A program made the position numbers and the translations under genes. The notes beneath the pieces are model-generated. The model made no database searches. It was not told where the DNA came from and was given only the letters and a program-made list of their open reading frames with translations. A stretch of DNA of 64,000 bases from the NCBI RefSeq assembly GCF_016756495.1, contig NZ_AP023243.1, forward strand, positions 6,948,501 through 7,012,500, read 5' to 3'. The stretch comes from Mesorhizobium sp. 113-3-3 (GTDB taxonomy: Bacteria; Pseudomonadota; Alphaproteobacteria; Rhizobiales; Rhizobiaceae). Below, in pieces: positions 1-6,793 of this stretch (positions within the stretch are counted from its first letter, which is position 1; every line of letters starts with the position of its first letter).

Positions 1-446
1 CGGACTCCCAAGTCTTCATCGACTACGCATCCTCACAGGGTTTTACGATGAAGGTGCCGGAGGGCTGGGCGCGATCGGATCGTGCCGACGGCGCAAGCTT
101 CATTGATAAGCTCGACGGCGTTGTTGTCTCTGCGTCCAAGGCGGCCACCGCGCCGACGGTCGAGAGCGCCAAGGCAACGTCTGTTCCGGAGCTGGAGAAG
201 GCCGAACGCGCCGTGAAGGTTACCGCAGTCAAGGAGGTCAAGCTGCCGGCAGGTCCAGCCATCCGCATCGTTTACACATCCAATTCCGAACCCAATGCCG
301 TCACCAACAAGCAAATCCGGCTCGAGAACGAGCGCTACCTCTATTTCAAGGATGGCAAGCTGGTCACGCTTGAACTCTATGCGCCCAAGGGCGCGGACAA
401 CGTCGATCAATGGCAGCTGATGTCCAACTCGTTCACGTGGAAGTGA
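1..446 (+). CDS. C-terminal part of a secreted PsbP/LpqN-like protein (5' end outside window)
   Basis: The reading frame is open to the left edge, so only about the last 148 residues are visible; the ATG at 48 is internal, because in-frame residues before it (FIDYASSQGFT) continue sensibly. The visible part has the pattern of small PsbP/LpqN-like beta-sandwich proteins: a KVPEGW motif near the start, alternating hydrophobic strands, and a closing segment with YFKDGK, LELYAPKGADN and SFTWK. The stop lies one base before the ATPase gene at 448, so it heads or joins the ABC operon. It is probably an envelope-bound accessory of that transporter. Family assignment is by overall pattern only; the signal peptide or lipobox cannot be seen. 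Confidence 0.6.
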   Translation, partial: DSQVFIDYASSQGFTMKVPEGWARSDRADGASFIDKLDGVVVSASKAATAPTVESAKATSVPELEKAERAVKVTAVKEVKLPAGPAIRIVYTSNSEPNAVTNKQIRLENERYLYFKDGKLVTLELYAPKGADNVDQWQLMSNSFTWK

Positions 447-447
447 C

Positions 448-1110
448 ATGCCTATCCTTGAAGCGCATGAGCTCTACCGGTTCTTCCACATCGGGGATGA
501 CGAGACCGCCGCATTGCGCGGCGTTAGTTTTCAGCTCTCCGCCGGCGAGATCGTTGCATTGACGGGGCCGTCGGGGAGCGGCAAGTCCACGCTTCTATCC
601 TGCCTAACCGGGCTGGACGAGCCTGATGGCGGCCATGTCGAAGTGTCCGGGATGCGTTTGACCCGGCGATCGGAGGCTGAACGCACACGCATCCGCGCCG
701 CCAGTTTCGGCATCCTCCTGCAGTCTGGGAACCTGTACGGACATCTGACCGTCGAACAGAACCTTCGCTTCCAGATGCTCCTGGCCGGAAAACCGGACGA
801 GAAGCGACTAGCCGCCCTCCTGGAGGGGGTCGGCTTGTCGCACCGTGCAACGGCATTTTCCACCCAGCTGTCCGGTGGCGAAACGGCGCGTGCGGGCCTC
901 GCCGTGGCCTTGGCCGCCGACCCTCCCATTCTGGTTGCCGATGAACCCACTGCCGAAGTCGATCGCGAGACGGAATCCAGGCTCATTGGCCATTTCGAGG
1001 CGAGGCGCGAGGCGGGATTGGCAACCCTCCTGGCGACGCACAGCGAAGCGCTGGCGCACCGAGCCGACCGGATTGTCAGGCTGAAAGACGGGAGGATCGT
1101 CAGTGAGTGA
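448..1110 (+). CDS. ABC transporter ATP-binding protein (LolD/MacB type)
   Basis: A 220-residue ATPase with all nucleotide-binding motifs: Walker A GPSGSGKS (40-47), Q-loop LQSG (about 91), signature LSGGE (141-145) and Walker B ILVADE (161-166), followed by an H-loop THSEA. Length and sequence fit the LolD/MacB/FtsE branch that partners FtsX-type permeases. The last 8 bases overlap the next gene, also an ATPase, and the two probably form a heterodimer under the permease at 1780. Such systems are usually mechanotransmission machines or lipoprotein/peptide exporters rather than importers; the substrate cannot be told here. Confidence 0.9.
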   Translation: MPILEAHELYRFFHIGDDETAALRGVSFQLSAGEIVALTGPSGSGKSTLLSCLTGLDEPDGGHVEVSGMRLTRRSEAERTRIRAASFGILLQSGNLYGHLTVEQNLRFQMLLAGKPDEKRLAALLEGVGLSHRATAFSTQLSGGETARAGLAVALAADPPILVADEPTAEVDRETESRLIGHFEARREAGLATLLATHSEALAHRADRIVRLKDGRIVSE

Positions 1111-1783
1111 AACACTCGTTGTTGGCAAAGGCCTCGGCCGAGACTTCCACGACGGCAACGCCGGCCTGGTCAGGGTCTTGAGCGACGTCGACTGCGAGAT
1201 CGTCAGCGGTGCGCGCATTGCCCTGGTTGGCCCCTCCGGAAGCGGCAAGTCCACCCTGCTGCATATTCTTGGCGGACTGGATAAGCAGACAGCGGGCACA
1301 GTGGAATGGCCTGGCCTCGGTTCGTTCGAGGAACTGAGGCCGCGTCACATCGGATTCGTATTCCAGACCCCTAGCTTGTTTCCAGCGCTCACAGCGGTTC
1401 AGAATGTCGAATTGCCGCTGATATTGGGCGGCAAAGTCCCCACGGACAACGCCACAGCGATGTCGCTACTTGAGGCCTTTGGCCTTGCCGAGGTCGCCGA
1501 TAAATTGCCGGAGGAGTTGTCAGGAGGACAGGCACAGAGAGTGGCAATGGCCCGCGCGCTTGTAATTGGGCCAAAACTCATTCTGGCGGACGAGCCGACA
1601 GGGCAGTTGGACAGCGTGACGGCGCAACTCTTCTTTGACGTCCTTCTCAAAGGATTGGAAGGCACAGACGTGGCCCTCGTCATCGCGACACATGACGAGG
1701 CTGTGGCCGCCCGGATGGCGACGCGCTGGACAATGGACCATGGACGCCTTGTTTGTGGTCGTCGCAGAAACGAGGCGGCATGA
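1103..1783 (+). CDS. ABC transporter ATP-binding protein (second, LolD/MacB type)
   Basis: A 226-residue ATPase with Walker A GPSGSGKS (43-50), Q-loop FQTP (about 87), signature LSGGQ (139-143), Walker B LILADE (159-164) and H-loop THDEA. It overlaps the upstream ATPase gene by 8 bases and the permease gene by ATGA at 1780-1783, so the three are translationally coupled. Its signature is the canonical LSGGQ while the upstream ATPase has LSGGE, which suggests an asymmetric heterodimer. Clear family assignment, unknown substrate. Confidence 0.9.
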   Translation: MSETLVVGKGLGRDFHDGNAGLVRVLSDVDCEIVSGARIALVGPSGSGKSTLLHILGGLDKQTAGTVEWPGLGSFEELRPRHIGFVFQTPSLFPALTAVQNVELPLILGGKVPTDNATAMSLLEAFGLAEVADKLPEELSGGQAQRVAMARALVIGPKLILADEPTGQLDSVTAQLFFDVLLKGLEGTDVALVIATHDEAVAARMATRWTMDHGRLVCGRRRNEAA

Positions 1784-4434
1784 TGTATTTCCTCTGGGTC
1801 CGTGGGATACTCGCCCGCCGCTCTCTCCGTGTCGCCGGCTCGACCGCCGGCGTGGCCCTGGCAGTGATGCTCCTTGCCGTGGTGGGCCTGTTCCTCGTCA
1901 ACGCCGGAAACTCCATGACGGCCCGCGCCATCTCGGCCGTTCCAATCGATTGGCAGGTGCAGGTGATCCCAGGAGCCGATCCCGACCTTGTCGGCAAGGC
2001 CTTAAGTGACGCCGCAGGGGTTAAAACTGTCCACCGCGTCCGCTATGCCGATGTCGCAGGTTTTGAGGCGCAGACCGGAGGCACAACACAGACCACGGGA
2101 CCCGGGCAGGTCGTGGCCTTTGACAGCGGCTACGTGAAGGACTTCCCGGCGGAAGTGCGGCCGCTTGCCGGGGATACTAACGGTGTGCTCATTGCCCAGC
2201 AAACGGCGGCCAACCTACACGTCGGCCCTGGCGACATGATCTCGATCAAGCGGATCGGGCTGCCTTCGGCAAACGTCAAGGTCGCCGGCGTGATTGATCT
2301 GCCCGATGCGGATTCCCTGTTCCAGGCGGTGGGCTTGCCGCCCCAGGCAGCCCCCCAGGCCCCACCGGACAACGTGCTGATCATGCCGCCGCAGGATTGG
2401 CAGCAATTGTTTGAAGCTCAGCAGAAAATGCGCCCTGACACCGCCAGGCTGCAGTTGCATGTGCGACTTGATCACACCACGCTGCCGCCCGACCCGGTCT
2501 CGGCATACAATTTCGTTACTGGCGCGGAGAAGAACTTTGAAGCGAAGGTCGCGGGTCAAGCCCTGGTCGCCAACAATCTCGGTGCGCGCCTTGACGCCGT
2601 CCGCCAGGACGCGCTCTACGCCTCCGTCCTGTTCCTTTTTCTTGGCCTGCCCGGTATCGCACTGGCCGTGGTCCTCACCTTTGCCGTGACATCGTCAGGC
2701 GCCGCACGCCGGCGCATCGAACAGGCCCTGCTCCGAGTTCGTGGCGCCACCACCGGCACAATCATGTCCTTGTCAGCCACCGAAGCTGCGATAGCAGCGC
2801 TTGGCGGCACCGCGATCGGTCTTGCTGGCACCGTGCTCTTCGGCATTCTGGTTCCCGGTATGCTCGAAACGTCATCCGTCAGCGTTCCGATGCTGGTTTT
2901 TGTCGTCGGCGTGGGATTGTTGCTGGGCTTCACTGCCTTTCTGTGGCCGGCCTGGCGCGACGCACGTTGGATCACGGTAAGTTCTGCCCGTCACGTTGTC
3001 GTCCGCACGAGAACGCCCCTTTGGCAGCGCCTGTGGCTGGACTTGATCCTGCTGGCCGCCGCCGGACTCTTCTTCTGGCAGTCGGCGAGCACCGGATATC
3101 AGATCGTACTCGCCCCTGAAGGCGTCGCCGCGACAGCGGTCGACTACAAGGCGTTCATCGCGCCGGCGCTGTTCTGGCTCGGCCTAGCCCTGCTTACCAT
3201 CCGTCTGTCGGCGTCGATCATCTCGCGCAACGGCGTCATGTTGCGCGGTATCGTGAGGCCGGTCTCAGGGCCTCTGGCTTCCGTCGTGTCGGCGGCCTTG
3301 TCGAGACAGCAGCAGCGCTTGACCATCGGCATCGCGATGACCGCGCTGGCGATATCATACGCCACGTCAACCGCCATCTTCAACACCACTTACAACGCAC
3401 AGGCCCGCGTCGATGCCGAACTGACCAATGGCTCCGACGTCACCGTGTTCGGGACTTCGGATAGGCCGGCGGGGAAACAACTGAGCCTTCTGGCGACGTC
3501 GCCAGAAGCTGCCGCGGTCGAACCCATGCAGCATCGCTTCGCCTACGTTGGAGCCGATCTGCAGGATCTCTACGGCATCGACCCTCTCCGCATCGAACGC
3601 GCGACAAACCTGTCCGACGCTTATTTCAGCGGTGGCAGTGCGGCCGCCATTTTGCACCGGCTCGCTTCAACACCCGACGGCGTGCTCGTGTCGGAGGAGA
3701 CGGTCCAGGACTTCCAGCTCCAGCAAGGCGACACGATCAATTTGCGCCTCTTGAGCGCGGGCGACCACCAGTATCATCCAGTTCCATTCAAATTCATCGG
3801 TGTGGCGCGCGAATTTCCGACGGCGCCGAAGGATTCGTTCCTGGTCGCCAACGCGGCTTATGTCGCCCGCATGACAGGGTCGAATGCCTTCGAATACGTG
3901 TTGATGAGAGCAAAAGGCGATCCCGTCGCACTAGCACGACAGGTCTCGTCGGCAGTCGCGCAAGATCCGTCGTTGAAAGTTTCCGATATCAGCCAGGCGA
4001 AGCACCTTATCGGTTCGAGTCTCACCGCAGTCGACCTCGGCGGATTGACGACGATCGAACTCGGGTTTTCTGTGGTCATGGCGGCAGCTGCGGCCGGGCT
4101 GATGCTGGCGTTGGGATTCATTGAAAGGCGCCGGAACTTCGCCATTCTCAGTGCCGTCGGTGCCAAGCCCCGGCAATTGGCCGCATTCCTGTGGAGTGAG
4201 GGGCTCCTCGTTGTTGCCGGCGGCATCGTGTTCGGTCTGGCATCGGGTCTCATGACCGCTTGGATGCTGGTCAAACTGCTGACCGGGGTGTTCGATCCTC
4301 CGCCCGAGGCGCTTTCGATTCCATGGACCTACCTGGCGATCGTACTCAGTCTTGTGATCGCATCGGTCGTCATCGCGGTCCTGTCCGCGAGGCCCTCGCC
4401 GGGGCACGACGCAGAGCACTTGCGGGATATCTAA
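1780..4434 (+). CDS. FtsX-like ABC transporter permease
   Basis: An 884-residue membrane protein starting at the ATG that overlaps the preceding stop as ATGA; a TTG 27 bases upstream is less likely. It has an N-terminal transmembrane helix, a large periplasmic region, then a first FtsX block (helices near residues 290-400), three central helices, a second periplasmic region and a C-terminal FtsX block. In the C-terminal block ERRRNFAILSAVGAK is the typical cytoplasmic loop contacting the ATPase. Two FtsX blocks in one chain match the large permeases of peptide/lipoprotein-type exporters. It forms an operon with the two ATPases upstream. Substrate unknown. Confidence 0.88.
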   Translation: MMYFLWVRGILARRSLRVAGSTAGVALAVMLLAVVGLFLVNAGNSMTARAISAVPIDWQVQVIPGADPDLVGKALSDAAGVKTVHRVRYADVAGFEAQTGGTTQTTGPGQVVAFDSGYVKDFPAEVRPLAGDTNGVLIAQQTAANLHVGPGDMISIKRIGLPSANVKVAGVIDLPDADSLFQAVGLPPQAAPQAPPDNVLIMPPQDWQQLFEAQQKMRPDTARLQLHVRLDHTTLPPDPVSAYNFVTGAEKNFEAKVAGQALVANNLGARLDAVRQDALYASVLFLFLGLPGIALAVVLTFAVTSSGAARRRIEQALLRVRGATTGTIMSLSATEAAIAALGGTAIGLAGTVLFGILVPGMLETSSVSVPMLVFVVGVGLLLGFTAFLWPAWRDARWITVSSARHVVVRTRTPLWQRLWLDLILLAAAGLFFWQSASTGYQIVLAPEGVAATAVDYKAFIAPALFWLGLALLTIRLSASIISRNGVMLRGIVRPVSGPLASVVSAALSRQQQRLTIGIAMTALAISYATSTAIFNTTYNAQARVDAELTNGSDVTVFGTSDRPAGKQLSLLATSPEAAAVEPMQHRFAYVGADLQDLYGIDPLRIERATNLSDAYFSGGSAAAILHRLASTPDGVLVSEETVQDFQLQQGDTINLRLLSAGDHQYHPVPFKFIGVAREFPTAPKDSFLVANAAYVARMTGSNAFEYVLMRAKGDPVALARQVSSAVAQDPSLKVSDISQAKHLIGSSLTAVDLGGLTTIELGFSVVMAAAAAGLMLALGFIERRRNFAILSAVGAKPRQLAAFLWSEGLLVVAGGIVFGLASGLMTAWMLVKLLTGVFDPPPEALSIPWTYLAIVLSLVIASVVIAVLSARPSPGHDAEHLRDI

Positions 4435-4617
4435 AAGCCTAGGCTTACCTAATTGTAAAGCCACGGCCATTCCCCCGAAAACTCTGAAGCCTAGGCTGAT
4501 GCCATCTTCTCAAGGTGAGAGAGATGATCCGGAGGCCAAGCTTCTCCGGATCGCCCTAGCTGCCGCGCCGGGCTCGAGGCCCCTTTGCGGCACAAACAAC
4601 CCTACAAGGAATTGAAA
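4435..4617. promoter_or_regulatory. Intergenic region with two AAGCCTAGGCT palindromes and a hairpin, upstream of the DUF1344 gene
   Basis: The perfect palindrome AAGCCTAGGCTT lies at 4435-4446, immediately after the permease stop, and a second copy of AAGCCTAGGCT at about 4491. A 9-bp inverted repeat (GATCCGGAG / CTCCGGATC at 4526-4534 and 4544-4552) follows. The paired palindromes look like a two-site operator, and the hairpin may be a terminator or 5'-UTR element. No known regulator is recognised. Confidence 0.35.
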
Positions 4618-4872
4618 ATGAAGAAATCAATCATGGCTACTGCAATGGTGCTGGCCGTCGCCACTTCCACCGGCGCGTTCGCCAAGGCAACCACCGGCAC
4701 GATCACCAGCGTCGACAAGAATGGCGACTCCATCACGTTGTCCGACGGGCAGACCTTTACCCTCCCGGAAGGCATCGAAGCCGAGACGCTCAAAGTCGGT
4801 GAGAAGGTAAGTGTCACCTACACTGTCAAGGCCGGCAAACTGTCGGTTTCGAGCATTCACCAAGCCAAGTAG
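4618..4872 (+). CDS. DUF1344 small secreted protein
   Basis: An 84-residue protein. The start is the ATG at 4618, preceded by an AAGGAA ribosome binding site; upstream in-frame codons are not needed. It has a signal peptide (MKKSIMATAMVLAVATSTGAFA) followed by a compact beta-rich domain with GTITSVDKNGD, LPEGIEAETLKVGEKV and a C-terminal VSSIHQAK, which is the DUF1344 pattern of small rhizobial periplasmic proteins. Function unknown. It is separated from the ABC operon by 183 bases containing palindromes and is followed by a strong hairpin, so it is probably its own transcript. Confidence 0.82.
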   Translation: MKKSIMATAMVLAVATSTGAFAKATTGTITSVDKNGDSITLSDGQTFTLPEGIEAETLKVGEKVSVTYTVKAGKLSVSSIHQAK

Positions 4873-4882
4873 GTTCGCAAAC

Positions 4883-4911
4883 GGACCGGGTCGGCTGTGC
4901 CGATCCGGTCC
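4883..4911. terminator. Hairpin terminator between convergent genes
   Basis: A 13-bp stem (one G-T pair) GGACCGGGTCGGC / GCCGATCCGGTCC with a 3-base loop, 10 bases after the DUF1344 stop and before the 3' end of the convergent PAP2 gene. The T-tract is short, but position and symmetry suit a bidirectional terminator. Confidence 0.65.
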
Positions 4912-4951
4912 TTCAATCGGGCGGATGCCCAGGTCGGGAATTAAGATCGGC

Positions 4952-5494
4952 TTACAGGATCCCTGTTGCAATCCGGTCAAGCCGGTTCCCCTCCCGGTAG
5001 AGCACGGACACCAGCCCAGCGGCGCAGATGCCCATGAGCGCTCCGCCAAGGACGTCCGTCATATAGTGGGTTCCGACGTAAACCCGGGACCAGGCAACCA
5101 GAACCGCCATTAAGCCGAAGATGATAGCTCTTCGGGGCAAGGCCTGAACCGCGAAAGCGGCAACGATCGCGAAGGCGGCCGTCGCGTGATCCGAAGGAAA
5201 CGACCAGTCGGCACTCGTAGGGATGATGAGGTGGGTGATTCCAGCCTCATACGGGCGCGTGCGGTGTACAAAAAGCAGGATGATCTGGTTGGCGCCAAGC
5301 CCGATCAAGAACGCCAGTCCCGCCACGATCGTCGCATGGCGAACATGCACCCGGTCCGTCTTGCTCCACCATTGAAGGGCTACGCAGGCGATGAGAAGCG
5401 GAACCCCTAACGTCGTCACCCCGACCATCATTCTGTCCAGCACAGGGTTGGTTCCCGCTGCCGCGTTGATCCATTGCGTAATCGCCACGTCCAT
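4952..5494 (-). CDS. PAP2-family membrane phosphatase
   Basis: A 180-residue integral membrane protein with five or so hydrophobic segments and the three phosphatase signature motifs: a basic stretch ending RTRP (motif C1), SFPSDHA (C2, catalytic His) and SRVYVGTHYMTDVLGG (C3, catalytic His and Asp). This is the BcrC/YodM-like group that dephosphorylates lipid pyrophosphates or phosphatidic acid at the periplasmic face; undecaprenyl pyrophosphate is a plausible substrate. It diverges from the DUF2127-like gene, sharing a short 40-base promoter region. Confidence 0.88.
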   Translation of the reverse strand: MDVAITQWINAAAGTNPVLDRMMVGVTTLGVPLLIACVALQWWSKTDRVHVRHATIVAGLAFLIGLGANQIILLFVHRTRPYEAGITHLIIPTSADWSFPSDHATAAFAIVAAFAVQALPRRAIIFGLMAVLVAWSRVYVGTHYMTDVLGGALMGICAAGLVSVLYREGNRLDRIATGIL

Positions 5495-5534
5495 GAAATT
5501 GCCTTATCGTTGTTTGTTACCAATCAGGAGACCC

Positions 5535-6002
5535 GTGAACGAGCATCGCGTCCATCAGATTTTCGAGGTCAGCCTGTTGCTCAAGGGCGCACACGCGCTC
5601 ATTGAGTGTGTAGGCGGCATCGTACTGGCGTTCGTCAGCACCAACACGATCGTTTCCCTGGCCAATAGGCTGACACAGGATGAGCTTGTTGAGGATCCCC
5701 ATGATTTCATCGCCAGCCATTTGATGATGCTGGCCAGCAACTTCTCCGTCAGCACTCAGCATTTTTACGCATTCTATCTTCTCAGCCATGGGATCGTGAA
5801 ACTGGCCCTCGTCGTTGCTTTGCTGAAAAACAAGCTATGGGCATACCCGTCATCCTTGATCGTCCTGGGGTTGTTCGAACACACCGCTGCCGAGACGAAT
5901 TTCTATTCGGTTAAGAGGCCAGATGGCGAGTACATCGATTTGATCGAAGACTGGTTGGCTGAAATCGAATCTGCCGCCGCTCTGCGAGACTTCAAGATTT
6001 AA
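5535..6002 (+). CDS. DUF2127-like membrane protein with atypical C-terminus
   Basis: The start is the GTG at 5535 behind AGGAG; the longer open frame runs into the divergent PAP2 gene. The first 115 residues fit DUF2127: an FEVSLLLKGAHAL opening, a first helix, an amphipathic loop with LASNFSVSTQHFYAFYLLSHG and a helix ending in a KNKLWAYPSSLIVLGLF segment. Members normally continue with further membrane helices ending in a WHEYR-like motif. Here the last 43 residues (EHTAAETNFYSV to ALRDFKI) are hydrophilic and unlike the family. I infer a truncated DUF2127 gene whose frame runs into foreign sequence near 5875, possibly the left end of the mobile island. Confidence 0.7.
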   Translation: MNEHRVHQIFEVSLLLKGAHALIECVGGIVLAFVSTNTIVSLANRLTQDELVEDPHDFIASHLMMLASNFSVSTQHFYAFYLLSHGIVKLALVVALLKNKLWAYPSSLIVLGLFEHTAAETNFYSVKRPDGEYIDLIEDWLAEIESAAALRDFKI

Positions 6003-6044
6003 GAACCTAGCATCGACCGCAGGCGCGACAGCGGGCGCACACCG

Positions 6045-6293
6045 CTATGTTCGTAAACCATTAGGCTCTTCAATCCGCGCCGTTGCGAGCGCCGCTTTCG
6101 CCTTTTCGACCCACAGCACCCGCGCGTGTTCTCCACCTTCGCTTTTGAGCTTGGCGGCGATCCAAAGCAACGCTCCGTAGATGATGGCGCGATCGTCGTT
6201 GGTTAGATCAACGATGCCTGCCTTGACGACAAGACCGCCGAGTTCGATCAGGTGTCGGGTACGCTTGCGGCGGCCGATCTGCCAGGTGCGCAT
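6045..6293 (-). CDS. traD: Conjugal transfer protein TraD (relaxosome accessory)
   Basis: An 82-residue basic protein with the TraD pattern of Ti-type systems: MRTWQIGRRKRTRHLIELGGLV, then VDLTNDDRAIIYGALLWIA. TraD is a small accessory of the TraA/TraC relaxosome at oriT. Its ATG lies one base after the traC stop (TGACATG), so the two are translationally coupled. In Ti and rhizobial plasmids traG (coupling protein) follows traD; here nothing resembling traG is present and the next gene is chromosomal. Confidence 0.85.
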   Translation of the reverse strand: MRTWQIGRRKRTRHLIELGGLVVKAGIVDLTNDDRAIIYGALLWIAAKLKSEGGEHARVLWVEKAKAALATARIEEPNGLRT

Positions 6294-6294
6294 G

Positions 6295-6621
6295 TCATGC
6301 CGAGCCAGAGCCGCTTGCCGGCGATTGTGTGCTGCCTGGTTGCGCCGAAGCGCTGCGAGGGTTGCGCTGAGATTCCGGAGCAGTTCGCCGGGCCCGGCTC
6401 TCGAAAAACATCACTCCACGCTTGGCCCATGCCTCACGCTTTCCGGTATCCTTCGTTTCAACGATGGCGACCAGCGCGCCGGCCAGCTCGTCGCTGCTGA
6501 GCTGATCGGCACCGGTGGCGATCACCAGCTCGCCAAGCTGCTGCACCTTTCGCGTTTTGAGCTCTCGCGCTTTTTCTTCCAGCGCCTTCAGTTCTGCGTC
6601 GAAATCGCGTGGTTTGCGCAT
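6295..6621 (-). CDS. traC: Conjugal transfer protein TraC
   Basis: A 108-residue protein beginning MRKPRDFDAELKALEEKAREL and continuing with TRKVQQLGELVIATGAD and a SSDELAGALVAIVE block, the conserved core of TraC in Ti-like plasmids. The start chosen is the ATG at 6621, because GGAGA sits eight bases upstream and forms part of an earlier in-frame ATG (6633). The C-terminal 35 residues are rich in Ser, Pro and Arg and probably disordered. It is divergent from traA, with the oriT region between them, the same arrangement as in Agrobacterium. TraC is thought to help TraA bind oriT. Confidence 0.87.
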   Translation of the reverse strand: MRKPRDFDAELKALEEKARELKTRKVQQLGELVIATGADQLSSDELAGALVAIVETKDTGKREAWAKRGVMFFESRARRTAPESQRNPRSASAQPGSTQSPASGSGSA

Positions 6622-6730
6622 GGCTGTCTCCATCGGTTGTCGATCGGAGGATGATAGGGGAGCGGCTGCCGGAAGGCTTCAGGGTTGCCGAGACAGCCCG
6701 GGACGGGCTGGTCCATCCCGAGATTTTTTC

Positions 6731-6763
6731 GAGGGAGGGCGCGCTTATACGTCGTGCCGACGT
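6731..6763. other. oriT: Origin of transfer (oriT) core, pTi/RSF1010 type
   Basis: On the minus strand the sequence TATAAGCGCGCCCTCCC occurs here, nearly the same as the RSF1010 nic region (TAAGTGCGCCCTCCC) and close to the Ti-plasmid oriT core (TATAATTGCGCCCT). Next to it is the inverted repeat ACGTCG-TGC-CGACGT (6749-6763), as expected for a relaxase binding hairpin. It lies in the 172-base gap between divergent traC and traA, where Ti-type oriT sites are found. Comparison sequences are from memory; the exact nick position is not assigned. Confidence 0.8.
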
Positions 6764-6793
6764 GCGCTTTGACGTGCAAATGATCCTGTCGCG

